Part shown: piece by piece, positions 16,675 through 29,843 of the stretch | Layout: each line of letters opens with the position of its first letter | Position numbering within the stretch: position 1 is the first letter of the stretch | NCBI RefSeq assembly: GCF_001042985.1 | Contig: NZ_JYKY01000017.1 | Span: 1-64,000, forward strand | Reading direction: 5' to 3' | From: Pseudomonas lundensis | GTDB lineage: Bacteria > Pseudomonadota > Gammaproteobacteria > Pseudomonadales > Pseudomonadaceae | Length of the DNA stretch: 64,000 bases | Program-made: the position numbers and the translations under genes | The notes under the pieces: model-generated | Databases searched by the model: none | What the model was told of the DNA's origin: nothing | What the model saw: only the letters and a program-made list of their open reading frames with translations

Positions 16675-18069
16675 TTAAAAAAGCCGGTTAAGGCCGTCGT
16701 AAGCCGCTACCCGATAGGCTTCCGCCATGGTCGGGTAGTTAAACGTGGTGTTGACGAAATACTTCAGGGTATTGAGCTCACCCGGCTGGTTCATGATCGC
16801 CTGACCGATGTGCACGATCTCCGAGGCCTGATAGCCGAAGCAATGGACGCCCAGTACTTGCAGGGTTTCACGGTGAAACAGGATTTTCAGCATGCCTTGC
16901 GGCTCGCCGGCAATCTGGGCACGCGCCATGCCCTTGAAGAACGCCTTGCCCACTTCGTAAGGCACTTTAGCCTGGGTCAGTTCTTGCTCGTTCTTGCCGA
17001 TCGAGCTGATCTCCGGAATGGTGTAAATGCCGGTCGGCACGTCATTCACGAAACGCCAGCTGCCGTTGTCCACGATGCTGCCGGCAGCCGAGCGACCCTG
17101 GTCGTGCGCTGCACTGGCCAGGCTCGGCCAGCCAATCACGTCGCCAGCGGCGTAGATGTTAGGCACCACTGTGCGGTAGTTTTCGTCCACGCTGATCTGG
17201 CCGCGACCATTGGGCTTGATGCCAATGTTCTCCAGCCCCAGCTGGTCAGTGTTGCCGGTACGGCCGTTGCACCAGAGCAAGGCATCGGCCTTGATCTTCT
17301 TGCCGGACTTGAGGTGCAAGATCACGCCATTTTCGACGCCTTCAACACGCTCGTACTCTTCGTTGTGGCGCACGGTGATGTTGTTGTTGCTGAAGTGGTA
17401 GCTCAGCGCCTGCGAGATTTCGGAGTCGAGGAAGCTCAGCAGTTGCTCGCGGTTGTCCACCAGCTCAACCAGCACGCCCAGACCACTGAAAATCGATGCG
17501 TATTCGCAACCGATTACACCCGCGCCGTAGACGATCAGCTTACGCGGGGTGTGGCCCAGGCTGAGGATGGTGTCGCTGTCGTAGATGCGCGAGTGGGTGA
17601 AATCGATATCGGCCGGGCGGTACGGGCGCGAACCGGTAGCAATGATGATCTGCTTGGCCATCAGCGTTTCGACCACGCCGTTGGCGCAGACCACTTCGAT
17701 GGTTTGCTCGTCGGTAAAACTGCCGGTGCCGAAGAACAGGTCAACACGGTTGCGGGCGTAGTAACCGGTGCGCGAGGTCACTTGCTTGGAAATCACTTTC
17801 TCGGCGCTTTTGAGCACATCCGGGAAAGAAAACCAGCGGGGTTCACCGATGGCCCGAAACATCGGGTTGGTGTTGAACTGCATGATCTGCCGGACCGAGT
17901 GACGCAGAGCCTTGGACGGGATGGTGCCCAAGTGCGTGCAGTTACCGCCGACCTGACGCCGGCTGTCGACCATCGCCACCTTGCGCCCTGCTTTTGCGGC
18001 GTTCATTGCCGCACCTTCTCCTGCCGGGCCGGAACCCAGTACCACTACGTCGTAGTTGTAGACAGCCAT
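16675..18069 (-). CDS. sthA: Soluble pyridine nucleotide transhydrogenase
   Basis: A 464-residue flavoprotein of the disulfide-reductase family. FAD-binding [17 protein letters not shown] is at residues 12-28 and a NAD(P)-binding [13 protein letters not shown] near 181-193. The position of the redox-active disulfide reads [11 protein letters not shown]: the second cysteine is replaced by threonine, the hallmark of SthA, which moves hydride between NADPH and NAD+ without a disulfide. The C-terminal dimerisation domain is complete. Neighbours fit the PAO1 sthA locus. Confidence 0.96.
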   Translation of the reverse strand: MAVYNYDVVVLGSGPAGEGAAMNAAKAGRKVAMVDSRRQVGGNCTHLGTIPSKALRHSVRQIMQFNTNPMFRAIGEPRWFSFPDVLKSAEKVISKQVTSRTGYYARNRVDLFFGTGSFTDEQTIEVVCANGVVETLMAKQIIIATGSRPYRPADIDFTHSRIYDSDTILSLGHTPRKLIVYGAGVIGCEYASIFSGLGVLVELVDNREQLLSFLDSEISQALSYHFSNNNITVRHNEEYERVEGVENGVILHLKSGKKIKADALLWCNGRTGNTDQLGLENIGIKPNGRGQISVDENYRTVVPNIYAAGDVIGWPSLASAAHDQGRSAAGSIVDNGSWRFVNDVPTGIYTIPEISSIGKNEQELTQAKVPYEVGKAFFKGMARAQIAGEPQGMLKILFHRETLQVLGVHCFGYQASEIVHIGQAIMNQPGELNTLKYFVNTTFNYPTMAEAYRVAAYDGLNRLF

Positions 18070-18364
18070 GCGTACTCCTCAGAACGGGCCGCGACGCATT
18101 TTCAGGCGCCTGCGGCTAAATCATGACGCGGCCGGCGCCATGAAGGATCAAAACGTGGGGCACAGTCTATAGAAGCCTGAACGCGGCGAACATTAACCCT
18201 TGGTCTCGTCGTAGGCTAATTTTGTGTTCACTACATCCAGAACTGACCTTAACTCTCTTCAAGAGGCAGTGACGGGTTGCGCGGGATGTAGAATCCGCAG
18301 CCGTCTCAACCTTGATCGCGGCCCAGAGCCGCCGCGCCCACTCCCCCCCTTCAGAGAGCCCCTT

Positions 18365-18928
18365 ATGCGCCATTTGTTGATCGCTCTGTTGCTGATGAAC
18401 AGCCTTACCTGCCTGGCCGACGAGGCAAAACCGATCAAGAAGGCGAACTTTCCTACTCAATTAAAAGACGGTTCTCAAACCCTACAGCGCAAAGGTCAAA
18501 TCGTGCTGACGTACCTGTGGGCCGATGTCTACGCCGCGGCCCTGTTTGCACCTGCCAACATCAGCCCCCGGGACGCCTTTGAGCAGTTGCGCGACCTGCG
18601 CCTTGAGCTGTTTTATCTGCGCGACCTTGATCACAGCGACATCACCACCGCCTCTGCCACCATCCTCAAGCGTCAACACTCGCCTGCCACGCTGAGGACC
18701 CTCGAAGCGGGATTAAAAAAGCTACAGGGCAGTTTTGCCAACATCCAGCGCGGTGACCGCTATGCCCTGGATTACGACCCCGCTCGCGGCCTGAACCTGG
18801 AACGCAATGGTCAGGTCATCTTCACCAGCACTGACAAAGCGCTCGCCAAAGCGTACCTGGGCATTTGGCTCGCGCCCGAAGGCTTGCCCGAGCCACTGCG
18901 TCAAACCCTCTTGGCGCAAACACCCTGA
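18365..18928 (+). CDS. Exported chalcone-isomerase-like domain protein
   Basis: The start at 18365 (MRHLLIALLLMNSLTCLAD) opens with a clear signal peptide cut after residue 18, giving 187 residues; the frame further upstream lacks homology. The mature part (LTYLWADVYAAALFAP, ELFYLRDL, YLGIWLAPEGLPEPLR) has the layout of the bacterial chalcone isomerase-like family, periplasmic proteins of unknown function. It is a single gene downstream of, and divergent from, sthA. Confidence 0.75.
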   Translation: MRHLLIALLLMNSLTCLADEAKPIKKANFPTQLKDGSQTLQRKGQIVLTYLWADVYAAALFAPANISPRDAFEQLRDLRLELFYLRDLDHSDITTASATILKRQHSPATLRTLEAGLKKLQGSFANIQRGDRYALDYDPARGLNLERNGQVIFTSTDKALAKAYLGIWLAPEGLPEPLRQTLLAQTP

Positions 18929-19079
18929 GCACTCGGTAGTCACTTCATTAGTTGCCTACACATCTTGATACACATATGGTTACAAAACTGTTTGTCTGAC
19001 TGGCGCAGGCCCGGACCAGACAGTGTGGACGACTAAAAACATGGATACGCATAAAACAGATAACAGCGGGTGATTTCTG

Positions 19080-20378
19080 ATGGCCTCCAGTGCAGGTAAA
19101 GGCAAGGCGATTTTTCGCGTTGTCAGCGGTAACTTCCTCGAAATGTTCGACTTCATGGTCTTCGGCTTTTACGCCACAGCCATCGCCAACACCTTCTTTC
19201 CAAGCAATAACGCCTTCGCTTCCCTGATGCTCGCGCTGGCCACGTTCGGTGCCGGCTTCTTGATGCGCCCGCTGGGTGCAATCTTCCTGGGCGCCTACAT
19301 TGACCGCCATGGCCGACGCAAAGGGCTGATCATCACCCTCGCCCTGATGGCCATGGGCACTGTGCTGATTGCCTGTGTGCCGGGTTATGCCACGCTGGGC
19401 GTGGCGGCGCCGCTGCTGGTGCTACTGGGGCGTTTGTTGCAAGGGTTCTCCGCCGGTGTGGAGCTGGGTGGCGTCTCGGTTTACTTGTCAGAAATCGCCA
19501 CGCCGGGCCGCAAAGGCTTTTTTGTCAGCTGGCAGTCCGCAAGCCAGCAGGCCGCGGTGGTCTTTGCCGGGCTGCTCGGCGTCTGCTTGAATCACTGGCT
19601 CAGCCCACAGGACATGGGTGAGTGGGGCTGGCGCATTCCGTTTTTGCTGGGCTGCCTGATTGTCCCGGTGATTTTCGTCATTCGCCGCTCAATGGAAGAA
19701 ACACCCGAGTTTGAAGCGCGCGAACATCGCCCTACCCTGCGGGAAATCATTCGTTCGATCAGTCAGAACTTTGGACTCGTCTTGGGCGGCATGGCGCTGG
19801 TGGTCATGACCACCGTGTCGTTTTACCTGATCACGGCCTACACCCCGACCTTCGGTAAAGCTGAACTGAACCTGTCGGATTTTGATGCACTGCTGGTGAC
19901 GGTCTGCATCGGCGCCTCCAATTTCTTTTGGTTACCGGTGATGGGCTCACTGTCTGACAAGGTCGGCCGCAAACCCTTGCTGCTGGGCGCGACCATTCTT
20001 GCGATCCTGACCGCCTACCCGGCGTTGTCCTGGCTGGTGGCCAACCCGAGCTTCAGCCACTTGCTGATCGTCGAACTGTGGCTGTCCTTCCTGTACAGCT
20101 CGTACAACGGCGCGATGGTGGTGGCGCTCACCGAAATCATGCCGGTCGAGGTGCGGACCACGGGCTTCTCGCTGGCGTATAGCCTGGCGACCGCAACGTT
20201 CGGTGGCTTTACCCCGGCGGCGTGCACCTACTTGATCCACGTACTGGACAACAAGGCGGCCCCTGGTCTGTGGCTGACCGGCGCCGCCGTGCTGGGACTG
20301 ATTGCCACCGTGGTGCTGTTCCGTGGCAACACACATGAACGGCGTACAGCCAAATCGGCCGTGACCAGTCACGCGTGA
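19080..20378 (+). CDS. MFS (MHS-family) citrate/tricarballylate-type proton symporter
   Basis: A 432-residue 12-TM carrier. It begins with the MHS-family signature [17 protein letters not shown] (residues 19-35), then [20 protein letters not shown] (about 68-87, the MFS loop 2-3 motif), [13 protein letters not shown] (about 121-133) and [14 protein letters not shown] (about 291-304). These features match CitA/TcuC-like carriers for citrate, tricarballylate or related acids. No catabolic genes are next to it, so the substrate is unproved. An IS3-type element lies immediately downstream. Confidence 0.85.
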   Translation: MASSAGKGKAIFRVVSGNFLEMFDFMVFGFYATAIANTFFPSNNAFASLMLALATFGAGFLMRPLGAIFLGAYIDRHGRRKGLIITLALMAMGTVLIACVPGYATLGVAAPLLVLLGRLLQGFSAGVELGGVSVYLSEIATPGRKGFFVSWQSASQQAAVVFAGLLGVCLNHWLSPQDMGEWGWRIPFLLGCLIVPVIFVIRRSMEETPEFEAREHRPTLREIIRSISQNFGLVLGGMALVVMTTVSFYLITAYTPTFGKAELNLSDFDALLVTVCIGASNFFWLPVMGSLSDKVGRKPLLLGATILAILTAYPALSWLVANPSFSHLLIVELWLSFLYSSYNGAMVVALTEIMPVEVRTTGFSLAYSLATATFGGFTPAACTYLIHVLDNKAAPGLWLTGAAVLGLIATVVLFRGNTHERRTAKSAVTSHA

Positions 20379-20457
20379 TATCGCTGTACTGACGCCATAA
20401 CACACCTACAAAAACGCCCCGAACTGAACTGACCCCATTAAGTTGGACAGTTTGAAG

Positions 20458-21284
20458 CTAGGGCCTTACGGGCTGGGTTCTGTATTGAACAGGACTCAGC
20501 CCTTTTAGCTTCAGCTTTATGCGTTCGTGATTGTAATAGTGGATGTAATCATCCAGCCCAGCCTTCAACTGGTCAACGCTGGTGAAGCGGTTCAGATAGT
20601 AAAACTCGGTTTTCAGCGTGCCGAAAAAGCTCTCCATCGTCGCATTGTCATAGCAATTTCCCTTTCGCGACATACTCTGACTCAACTCTCTTTCCTCAAG
20701 CTGACGTCGATAGGCGGCCATCTGGTAGTGCCAGCCCTGATCTGAGTGAAGCATGGGTTTCTCATGCGCTTTCAAGCAGCTCAGCGCTTTTTTGAGCATG
20801 TCGCTCACCATCGAAAAGCGAGGTGCGGTCTCCATTTGGTAGGCCACAATTTCGCCGTTATACAGATCAAGAACAGGCGAAAGGTACAGTTTCACCCCGC
20901 GACCTTGAACTCTGTAATGTCAGTCACCCATTTTTGATTGGGCTGCTCGGCTTCAAACCCACGCGCCAAATGGTTAGGCGCTATACGGCCTACAGGGCCT
21001 TTATAGGCGCGGTATCGCTTGGGTCTGACGAGCGATTTCAGCTGTAGCTGCCCCATGAGGCGCTGGATTTTTTTGTGATTCACCACAGTGCCTAAGTGAC
21101 CGATAGCGGCTGTGATGCGCCGATAGCCATAACGGCCCTTGTGTTGCTCAAATACAGATTTGATCTGCGTCTTGAGCGAGGCGTGCTTGTCCACCACCTG
21201 CAAAGCTTTCTGCTGGTAGTAAAACGTACTGCGTGCCAAGCCAGACGCTTGAAGCAAACCGTCCAATGGGTAGTGCAGCCTCAA
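20458..21284 (-). pseudogene. IS3-family transposase orfB, frameshifted
   Basis: The integrase domain (rve) is complete in content but split. The first part (21284-20892) has LARSTFYYQQKAL, the HTH_21 region GRYGYRRITAAI and the first catalytic Asp in WVTDITEF, then stops in TEFKVAG. The second part (20895-20458) resumes with KLYLSPVLDLYNGEI, the second Asp in LHSDQGWHY and the Glu in NATMESFFGTLKTE. The break falls in a GGGG run at about 20896-20899; restoring one G rejoins the frame. So the DDE catalytic set is divided over two frames. Confidence 0.88.
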
Positions 21285-21292
21285 TGCCAGAA

Positions 21293-21820
21293 CTATTTGC
21301 GCTTTTTGGCGCGTGCAGCCAGTTCGTCTGCCTGGATCAAGGCTTTCAGCTTTTTTAAATAAGCGTTCTCCATCCGCAAATACTCCACTTCGGCGAGCAG
21401 TTGCTCACGAGACGGCGAGTCAGCATCACAAGAAGTGGTAACAGGTTTGGATGGCTTTTTGGACATTTTGGCTGCAGGACCTGGTTTGCGAGAGGTCAAA
21501 GCCTCAATGCCGCCACTGTAATACTGGCGCTCCCAAATACCTACCTGATTGGCGTTGCGAAGGTCGAACAAAGCCGTCGTCTCGCGATAAGACAGCTCAT
21601 CACGCCACATTCGTTGCAAGACAGAAAGCTTGAAGCCTGGGCTGTATCGGCGATGTATTTTTTTAAGGCTTGCGGCACCGTGGATGCGGTAGCTGGCGAC
21701 CCACCGGCGCAGCATTCCAAACTCTATTTCATGCTTGTCAGCGGCCACTCGATAGCTTGTGCCGCCAGCAAGGTAAGAGGTTATTGCTTCAAGCTTGAAT
21801 TGCTCTGAGTATTTGCTCAT
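21293..21820 (-). CDS. IS3-family transposase orfA (helix-turn-helix)
   Basis: The start at 21820 (MSKYSEQFKLEAITSYL) gives 175 residues, the IS150 InsJ-like length with two HTH units (about residues 1-50 and 60-110). A C-terminal leucine-rich coiled coil (LLAEVEYLRMENAYLKKLKAL) serves oligomerisation. The gene ends GCC-AAA-AAG-CGC-AAA-TAG; a -1 slip on AAAAAG leads into the orfB frame (AQIVLALRLHYPL), giving the fused OrfAB transposase. Confidence 0.92.
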   Translation of the reverse strand: MSKYSEQFKLEAITSYLAGGTSYRVAADKHEIEFGMLRRWVASYRIHGAASLKKIHRRYSPGFKLSVLQRMWRDELSYRETTALFDLRNANQVGIWERQYYSGGIEALTSRKPGPAAKMSKKPSKPVTTSCDADSPSREQLLAEVEYLRMENAYLKKLKALIQADELAARAKKRK

Positions 21821-21907
21821 GAAAAAACACCCCAAAAGTCAGGACGGGTGTCCAACTTTTGGGGTGCAGTTCAAACCAGTCGGGGCGTTTTCAAGTGCGG
21901 CAGTCGC

Positions 21908-23371
21908 TTAGCGCGGGAACGCTGGCGGGTTAACCCCGGCCATGTCTTCCATCACGCGAACCACCTGGCAGCTGTAACCGAACTCGTTGTCGTACCACAC
22001 GTACAGCACAACGCGGTTGTCGTTGCAGATTGTTGCTTCCGCATCAACCACACCCGCATGACGCGAGCCAACGAAGTCAGTGGAAACCACTTCCTGCGAG
22101 CTGACAAAGTCGATCTGCTTGTGCAGTTCGGAGTGCAGCGCCATGTGACGCAGGTACTCGTTCATTTCTTCACGGGTAGCCGGCTTCTCAAGGTTCAGGT
22201 TGAGGATGGCCATCGACACGTTAGGCGTAGGCACACGGATCGCGTTACCGGTCAGCTTGCCAGCCAGCTCAGGCAGCGCCTTGGCCGCAGCAGTAGCAGC
22301 GCCGGTCTCGGTGATAACCATATTCAGCGCAGCCGAACGGCCACGGCGATCGCCTTTGTGGAAGTTGTCGATCAGGTTCTGGTCGTTGGTGTACGAGTGA
22401 ACCGTTTCAACGTGACCGTTCACAATGCCGAACTTGTCATTGACGGCTTTGAGCACCGGCACGATGGCGTTGGTGGTGCAGGAAGCAGCCGAGATGATTT
22501 TGTCGTCAGCGGTGATCTCACCGTGGTTGATACCGTGAACGATGTTCTTGAGTTTGCCTTTGCCAGGCGCGGTCAGAACCACACGATCAACGCCAGGGCA
22601 CGCCAGGTGCTGGCCGAGACCGTCGGCGTCACGCCATACACCGGTGTTGTCCACCAGCAATGCGTTTTGAATGCCGTACTGGGTGTAGTCCACCTCGGTC
22701 GGATTCTTCGCGTAGATCACCTGAATCAGGTTGCCGTTGGCGGTGATGGTGTTGTTTTCTTCGTCAACCACGATGGTGCCGTCAAACGGGCCATGCACGG
22801 AGTCACGACGCAACAGACTGGCACGCTTGACCAGATCGTTATCGGCGCCTTTGCGCACTACGATCGCACGCAAGCGCAGGCCGTCGCCGCCGCCGGTTTT
22901 TTCGATCAGGATGCGCGCCAGCAGGCGGCCGATACGGCCAAAACCGTACAGCACAACGTCGGTGCCTTTACGGGCGTCAGCGTTTTGCTGACCCACAACG
23001 TCGGCCAGTTCTTCACGCACGAACTGCTCGGCGGTACGGCCATTGCCTTCGGTCTTGAACTTGACGGCCAGCTTGCCCAGGTCTACCGAAGCAGCACCCA
23101 GCTTGAGTTCGCTCATCGCTTTGAGCAGCGGGAAAGTTTCGTGCACGGACAATTCGATGTCATCGGACTGACGATGACGCGCAAAGCGGTGAGCTTTGAG
23201 AATCGCAATGACTGAACGGTTGATCAGGCTGCGGCCATAGATCGAGCTCACCACGTTGTTATTGCGGTAAAGCTGACCAATCAGCGGAATCATCGCTTCT
23301 GCGAGTGCTTCACGGTCGATCCATTCACCAAGACACTGGTCGGGCTTCTGAGTCACGGGAACCTTCCACAT
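21908..23371 (-). CDS. gapB: Glyceraldehyde-3-phosphate dehydrogenase, long-form (GapB-like)
   Basis: A 487-residue GAPDH, about 150 residues longer than classic enzymes because of an N-terminal extension (residues 1-135) of unknown role. The NAD(P)-binding start YGFGRIGRLLAR follows. The catalytic cysteine is C298 in SAASCTTNAIVP, with the catalytic histidine in the HSYTND segment and the C-terminal YDNEFGYSCQVV. This form is shared by Pseudomonas (PA3001-like) and probably works in the gluconeogenic direction. Its natural terminator has been split by the IS just downstream. Confidence 0.92.
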   Translation of the reverse strand: MWKVPVTQKPDQCLGEWIDREALAEAMIPLIGQLYRNNNVVSSIYGRSLINRSVIAILKAHRFARHRQSDDIELSVHETFPLLKAMSELKLGAASVDLGKLAVKFKTEGNGRTAEQFVREELADVVGQQNADARKGTDVVLYGFGRIGRLLARILIEKTGGGDGLRLRAIVVRKGADNDLVKRASLLRRDSVHGPFDGTIVVDEENNTITANGNLIQVIYAKNPTEVDYTQYGIQNALLVDNTGVWRDADGLGQHLACPGVDRVVLTAPGKGKLKNIVHGINHGEITADDKIISAASCTTNAIVPVLKAVNDKFGIVNGHVETVHSYTNDQNLIDNFHKGDRRGRSAALNMVITETGAATAAAKALPELAGKLTGNAIRVPTPNVSMAILNLNLEKPATREEMNEYLRHMALHSELHKQIDFVSSQEVVSTDFVGSRHAGVVDAEATICNDNRVVLYVWYDNEFGYSCQVVRVMEDMAGVNPPAFPR

Positions 23372-23658
23372 GTAGGGGCTGAAAAAAGGGGCTACATTAT
23401 GCCGCCGCCTCTGGCCATGGGCAATGTGCGCCTGTCATGCGGGTTGACTGAAACGATTAAGCCCCAATATTTACAGGTGAAAAAAAAACACTATGCACCG
23501 TTTTCCCTCGCCTTCTAAGGGCTTGCCAAGGGGGGACGGACTGCGTTTTACCGTTTCCCCGAAGGATTTGGCGCGCCATTAAAGACGGCGACTGACAGCC
23601 AACCCCCAGGCCCGTTACAATCGGCCTCTTTGCCGCAACGCTTGGAGCTCAACCTTCC

Positions 23659-26600
23659 GTGCCCGTCCTGCGACTACCCAAACTTCCTGCTACGGCAGGC
23701 AAACAGCACTGGGGCAACCTGCCCGGTGCCGCCCTGAGCCTCGCCATTGCCGAGGCCGCCAGCGCCGCCAAGCGCTTCACCCTGCTCCTGACCGCCGACA
23801 GCCAAAGCGCCGAACGCCTTGAGCAGGAGTTGAGGTTCTTTGCACCCGAGCTGCCCGTCTTGCATTTCCCGGACTGGGAAACCCTGCCCTACGACCTGTT
23901 TTCGCCGCATCAGGACATCATTTCCCAGCGCATCGCCAGCCTGTACCGGTTGCCCGAGCTGGATCATGGCGTTTTGGTAGTGCCGATCACCACGGCCCTA
24001 CACCGCCTGGCACCGACCAAGTTTCTGCTCGGCAGCAGCCTGGTGCTGGACATCGGCCAAAAACTGGATGTAGAGCAGATGCGCACCCGCCTGGAGGCCA
24101 GCGGTTATCGCTGTGTCGACACGGTGTACGAGCACGGCGAGTTCGCCGTACGCGGCGCTTTGATCGATTTGTTCCCCATGGGCAGCAAGCTGCCTTACCG
24201 GATCGACCTGTTCGACGACGAAATCGAAACCCTGCGCACCTTCGACCCGGAGAATCAGCGCTCCATCGACAAAGTCGATTCGGTTCGCTTGCTTCCCGCA
24301 CGGGAATTCCCCCTGCAGAAGGATGCCGTGACACGCTTCAAGGCACGGTTCCGCGAACGGTTCGACGTCGACTTTCGACGCTGCCCGATCTTTCAGGATT
24401 TGAGCAGCGGGATTACGCCAGCAGGTATCGAGTACTACCTGCCGCTGTTCTTCGACGAAACCTCCACCCTGTTCGATTACCTGCCCGGCGACACCCAGGT
24501 GTTCTCGTTGCCCGGCATCGAACAGGCCGCCGAGAACTTCTGGTCCGACGTGCGCAACCGCTACGAAGAACGCCGGGTTGACCCCTCCCGTCCTTTATTG
24601 CCGCCCGCCGAACTGTTCCTGCCGGTCGAAGACTGCTTCGCCCGCCTGAAAAGCTGGCCGCGGGTGGTCGCCAGTCAGGATGACCTGGACACCGGCAGCA
24701 GCCGCGAACGCTTCCCGGCGCAGCCATTGCCCAATCTTGCGATCGAGGCCAAGGCCAATCAGCCGCTGGCCGCCCTCTCGGGGTTTCTTGAGCAATTTGA
24801 AGGCCGCGTGCTGTTTACCGCCGAGTCCGCCGGTCGCCGCGAAGTCTTGCTGGAGCTGCTTGAGCGATTGAAGCTGCGCCCCAAAACCGTCGACAGCTGG
24901 CCGGACTTCGTGTCCAGCAAGCATCACCTGGCTATCACCATTGCCCCGCTCGATGAAGGCTTGTTACTGGACGATCCGGCGCTGGCCCTGATCGCCGAGA
25001 GCCCGCTGTTCGGTCAGCGAGTGATGCAGCGCCGACGCCGTGAAAAACGCGCCGACGCCAACAATGACGCCGTAATCAAAAACCTGACCGAGCTGCGCGA
25101 AGGTGCGCCGGTGGTGCACATCGACCACGGTGTTGGCCGCTATCAAGGCCTGGCTACCCTGGAAGTCGACAATCAGGTGGCTGAATTCCTGACCCTCGAA
25201 TACGCCGAAGGCGCCAAGCTCTATGTGCCCGTGGCCAACCTTCACCTCATTGCCCGCTACACCGGCAGCGATGACGAGCTGGCGCCCCTGCACCGCCTGG
25301 GCTCCGAAACCTGGCAAAAGGCCAAACGCAAAGCGGCCGAACAGGTTCGCGATGTGGCTGCCGAACTGCTCGACATTTATGCCCGTCGCGCCGCCCGCGA
25401 AGGTTACGCGTTCGACGACCCAAAAGCCGACTACGCAACCTTCAGCGCGGGCTTCCCGTTTGAAGAGACCCCGGATCAGCAGACCGCCATCGAAGCGGTG
25501 CGCGCCGACATGCTCGCGCCCAAGCCCATGGATCGCCTGGTGTGCGGTGATGTGGGCTTCGGCAAGACCGAGGTGGCCATGCGCGCGGCGTTCATCGCCG
25601 TGCATGGCGGGCGACAGGTCGCCATTCTGGTTCCCACTACCCTGCTGGCACAGCAACATTACAACAGCTTCCGCGACCGATTCGCCGACTGGCCAGTGCG
25701 GGTAGAAGTCATGAGCCGCTTCAAATCGGCCAAAGAGATCAATGCGGCGGTCGCCGATCTGGCCGAGGGCAAGATCGACATCGTGATTGGCACCCACAAA
25801 CTGTTGCAAGACGACGTCAAAATCAAAAACCTCGGGCTGGTCATCATCGATGAAGAACACCGGTTCGGCGTGCGCCAGAAAGAACAGCTCAAGGCCCTGC
25901 GCAGCGAAGTCGACATTCTGACCCTCACTGCCACGCCAATCCCGCGCACGCTGAACATGGCGGTTTCGGGCATGCGCGACTTGTCGATCATCGCCACACC
26001 GCCCGCCCGCCGCCTGTCGGTGCGCACCTTCGTCATGGAGCAGAACAACAGCACGGTCAAAGAAGCCCTGCTGCGTGAACTGCTGCGTGGCGGGCAGGTT
26101 TACTACCTGCACAACGATGTGAAGACCATTGAGAAATGCGCGGCCGATCTGGCCGAGCTCGTCCCCGAAGCCCGTATCGGGATTGGCCACGGCCAGATGC
26201 GCGAGCGCGAACTCGAACAAGTGATGAGCGACTTCTATCACAAGCGCTTCAACGTGCTGATCGCCTCGACCATCATCGAGACCGGTATCGACGTGCCGAG
26301 CGCGAACACCATCATCATCGAACGCGCCGACAAGTTCGGCCTGGCGCAATTGCACCAGTTGCGCGGCCGCGTGGGCCGCAGTCACCACCAGGCCTACGCC
26401 TACCTGCTGACGCCTCCACGCCAGCAAATCACCGGGGACGCGCAAAAGCGCCTGGAGGCCATCGCCAATACCCAAGATTTGGGTGCAGGCTTTGTACTGG
26501 CCACCAACGACCTGGAAATCCGTGGCGCCGGCGAGCTTCTGGGCGACGGCCAAAGTGGCCAGATCCAGGCCGTGGGTTTCACCCTGTACATGGAAATGCT

Positions 26601-27108
26601 CGAACGCGCCGTCAAGTCGATCCGCAAGGGCGAACAACCGAACCTCGACCAGCCGTTGGGCGGTGGCCCGGAGATCAACCTGCGGGTGCCCGCGCTGATT
26701 CCCGAGTCGTACCTGCCGGATGTGCATGCGCGACTGATTCTGTACAAGCGCATCGCCTCAGCGACCGACGAAGAAGGCTTGAAGGACTTGCAGGTCGAGA
26801 TGATCGACCGCTTCGGCCTGCTGCCGGAACCGACCAAAAACCTGGTGCGCATTACCTTGCTCAAGCTGCACGCCGAACAACTGGGCATCAAAAAAGTCGA
26901 TGCCGGGCCGCAAGGCGGGCGCATCGAGTTTGCCGCGGACACCCCGGTCGATCCGCTGGTACTGATCAAACTGATTCAGGGCCAGCCCAATCGCTACAAG
27001 TTTGAAGGCGCGACGCTGTTCAAGTTCATGGTGCCCATGGAACGCCCGGATGAGCGCTTCAATACCATCGAGGCGCTGTTTGAGCGCCTGACACCGAAGC
27101 CTTCTTGA
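23659..27108 (+). CDS. mfd: Transcription-repair coupling factor Mfd
   Basis: A 1,149-residue protein with a GTG start, the usual Mfd length. The UvrB-homology module covers about residues 1-340, the RNA polymerase interacting (CarD-like) domain about 475-545 (GAPVVHIDHGVGRYQGL), and the RecG-like translocase follows with Walker A GDVGFGKTE at about 631 and IIDEEHRFGVRQKE at about 730. The C-terminal TRCF domain is complete. It pushes stalled RNA polymerase off lesions and recruits UvrA. It is divergent from gapB with 287 bp between. Confidence 0.97.
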   Translation: MPVLRLPKLPATAGKQHWGNLPGAALSLAIAEAASAAKRFTLLLTADSQSAERLEQELRFFAPELPVLHFPDWETLPYDLFSPHQDIISQRIASLYRLPELDHGVLVVPITTALHRLAPTKFLLGSSLVLDIGQKLDVEQMRTRLEASGYRCVDTVYEHGEFAVRGALIDLFPMGSKLPYRIDLFDDEIETLRTFDPENQRSIDKVDSVRLLPAREFPLQKDAVTRFKARFRERFDVDFRRCPIFQDLSSGITPAGIEYYLPLFFDETSTLFDYLPGDTQVFSLPGIEQAAENFWSDVRNRYEERRVDPSRPLLPPAELFLPVEDCFARLKSWPRVVASQDDLDTGSSRERFPAQPLPNLAIEAKANQPLAALSGFLEQFEGRVLFTAESAGRREVLLELLERLKLRPKTVDSWPDFVSSKHHLAITIAPLDEGLLLDDPALALIAESPLFGQRVMQRRRREKRADANNDAVIKNLTELREGAPVVHIDHGVGRYQGLATLEVDNQVAEFLTLEYAEGAKLYVPVANLHLIARYTGSDDELAPLHRLGSETWQKAKRKAAEQVRDVAAELLDIYARRAAREGYAFDDPKADYATFSAGFPFEETPDQQTAIEAVRADMLAPKPMDRLVCGDVGFGKTEVAMRAAFIAVHGGRQVAILVPTTLLAQQHYNSFRDRFADWPVRVEVMSRFKSAKEINAAVADLAEGKIDIVIGTHKLLQDDVKIKNLGLVIIDEEHRFGVRQKEQLKALRSEVDILTLTATPIPRTLNMAVSGMRDLSIIATPPARRLSVRTFVMEQNNSTVKEALLRELLRGGQVYYLHNDVKTIEKCAADLAELVPEARIGIGHGQMRERELEQVMSDFYHKRFNVLIASTIIETGIDVPSANTIIIERADKFGLAQLHQLRGRVGRSHHQAYAYLLTPPRQQITGDAQKRLEAIANTQDLGAGFVLATNDLEIRGAGELLGDGQSGQIQAVGFTLYMEMLERAVKSIRKGEQPNLDQPLGGGPEINLRVPALIPESYLPDVHARLILYKRIASATDEEGLKDLQVEMIDRFGLLPEPTKNLVRITLLKLHAEQLGIKKVDAGPQGGRIEFAADTPVDPLVLIKLIQGQPNRYKFEGATLFKFMVPMERPDERFNTIEALFERLTPKPS

Positions 27109-27132
27109 TGGGGCCCGCACAATGAAGTCCCC

Positions 27133-29835
<2,703 letters not shown>

Positions 29836-29843
29836 TCCCGATC

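Larger units (their letters stand above)
20425..21873 (-). mobile_element. IS3-family (IS150-type) insertion sequence, 1,449 bp
   Basis: Terminal inverted repeats of 25 bp (20425-20449 and 21849-21873) match at 20 positions; both start TGAACTG and end AGTTGGACA. A 3-bp target duplication AAC flanks the element (20422-20424 and 21874-21876). Inside are orfA and orfB on the minus strand with an A5G slippery motif at the end of orfA for the usual -1 programmed frameshift. orfB carries a second, inactivating frameshift, so the copy is probably immobile unless complemented. Confidence 0.93.
20412..21892. terminator. Bidirectional terminator split by the IS element
   Basis: The left flank of the IS reads AAAACGCCCCGAAC (to 20424) and the right flank AACCAGTCGGGGCGTTTT (from 21874). 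Removing the IS and one copy of the 3-bp duplication AAC restores AAAACGCCCCGA-ACCAG-TCGGGGCGTTTT, a perfect 12-bp stem with flanking A/T runs. It would have ended both the MFS gene (plus) and the GAPDH gene (minus). The insertion lies in the loop. Confidence 0.8.

Noticed and set aside
24964..26727. Minus-strand ORF of 587 codons inside mfd
   Set aside because: Long antisense frame caused by high GC third positions; mfd on the plus strand is complete and conserved.
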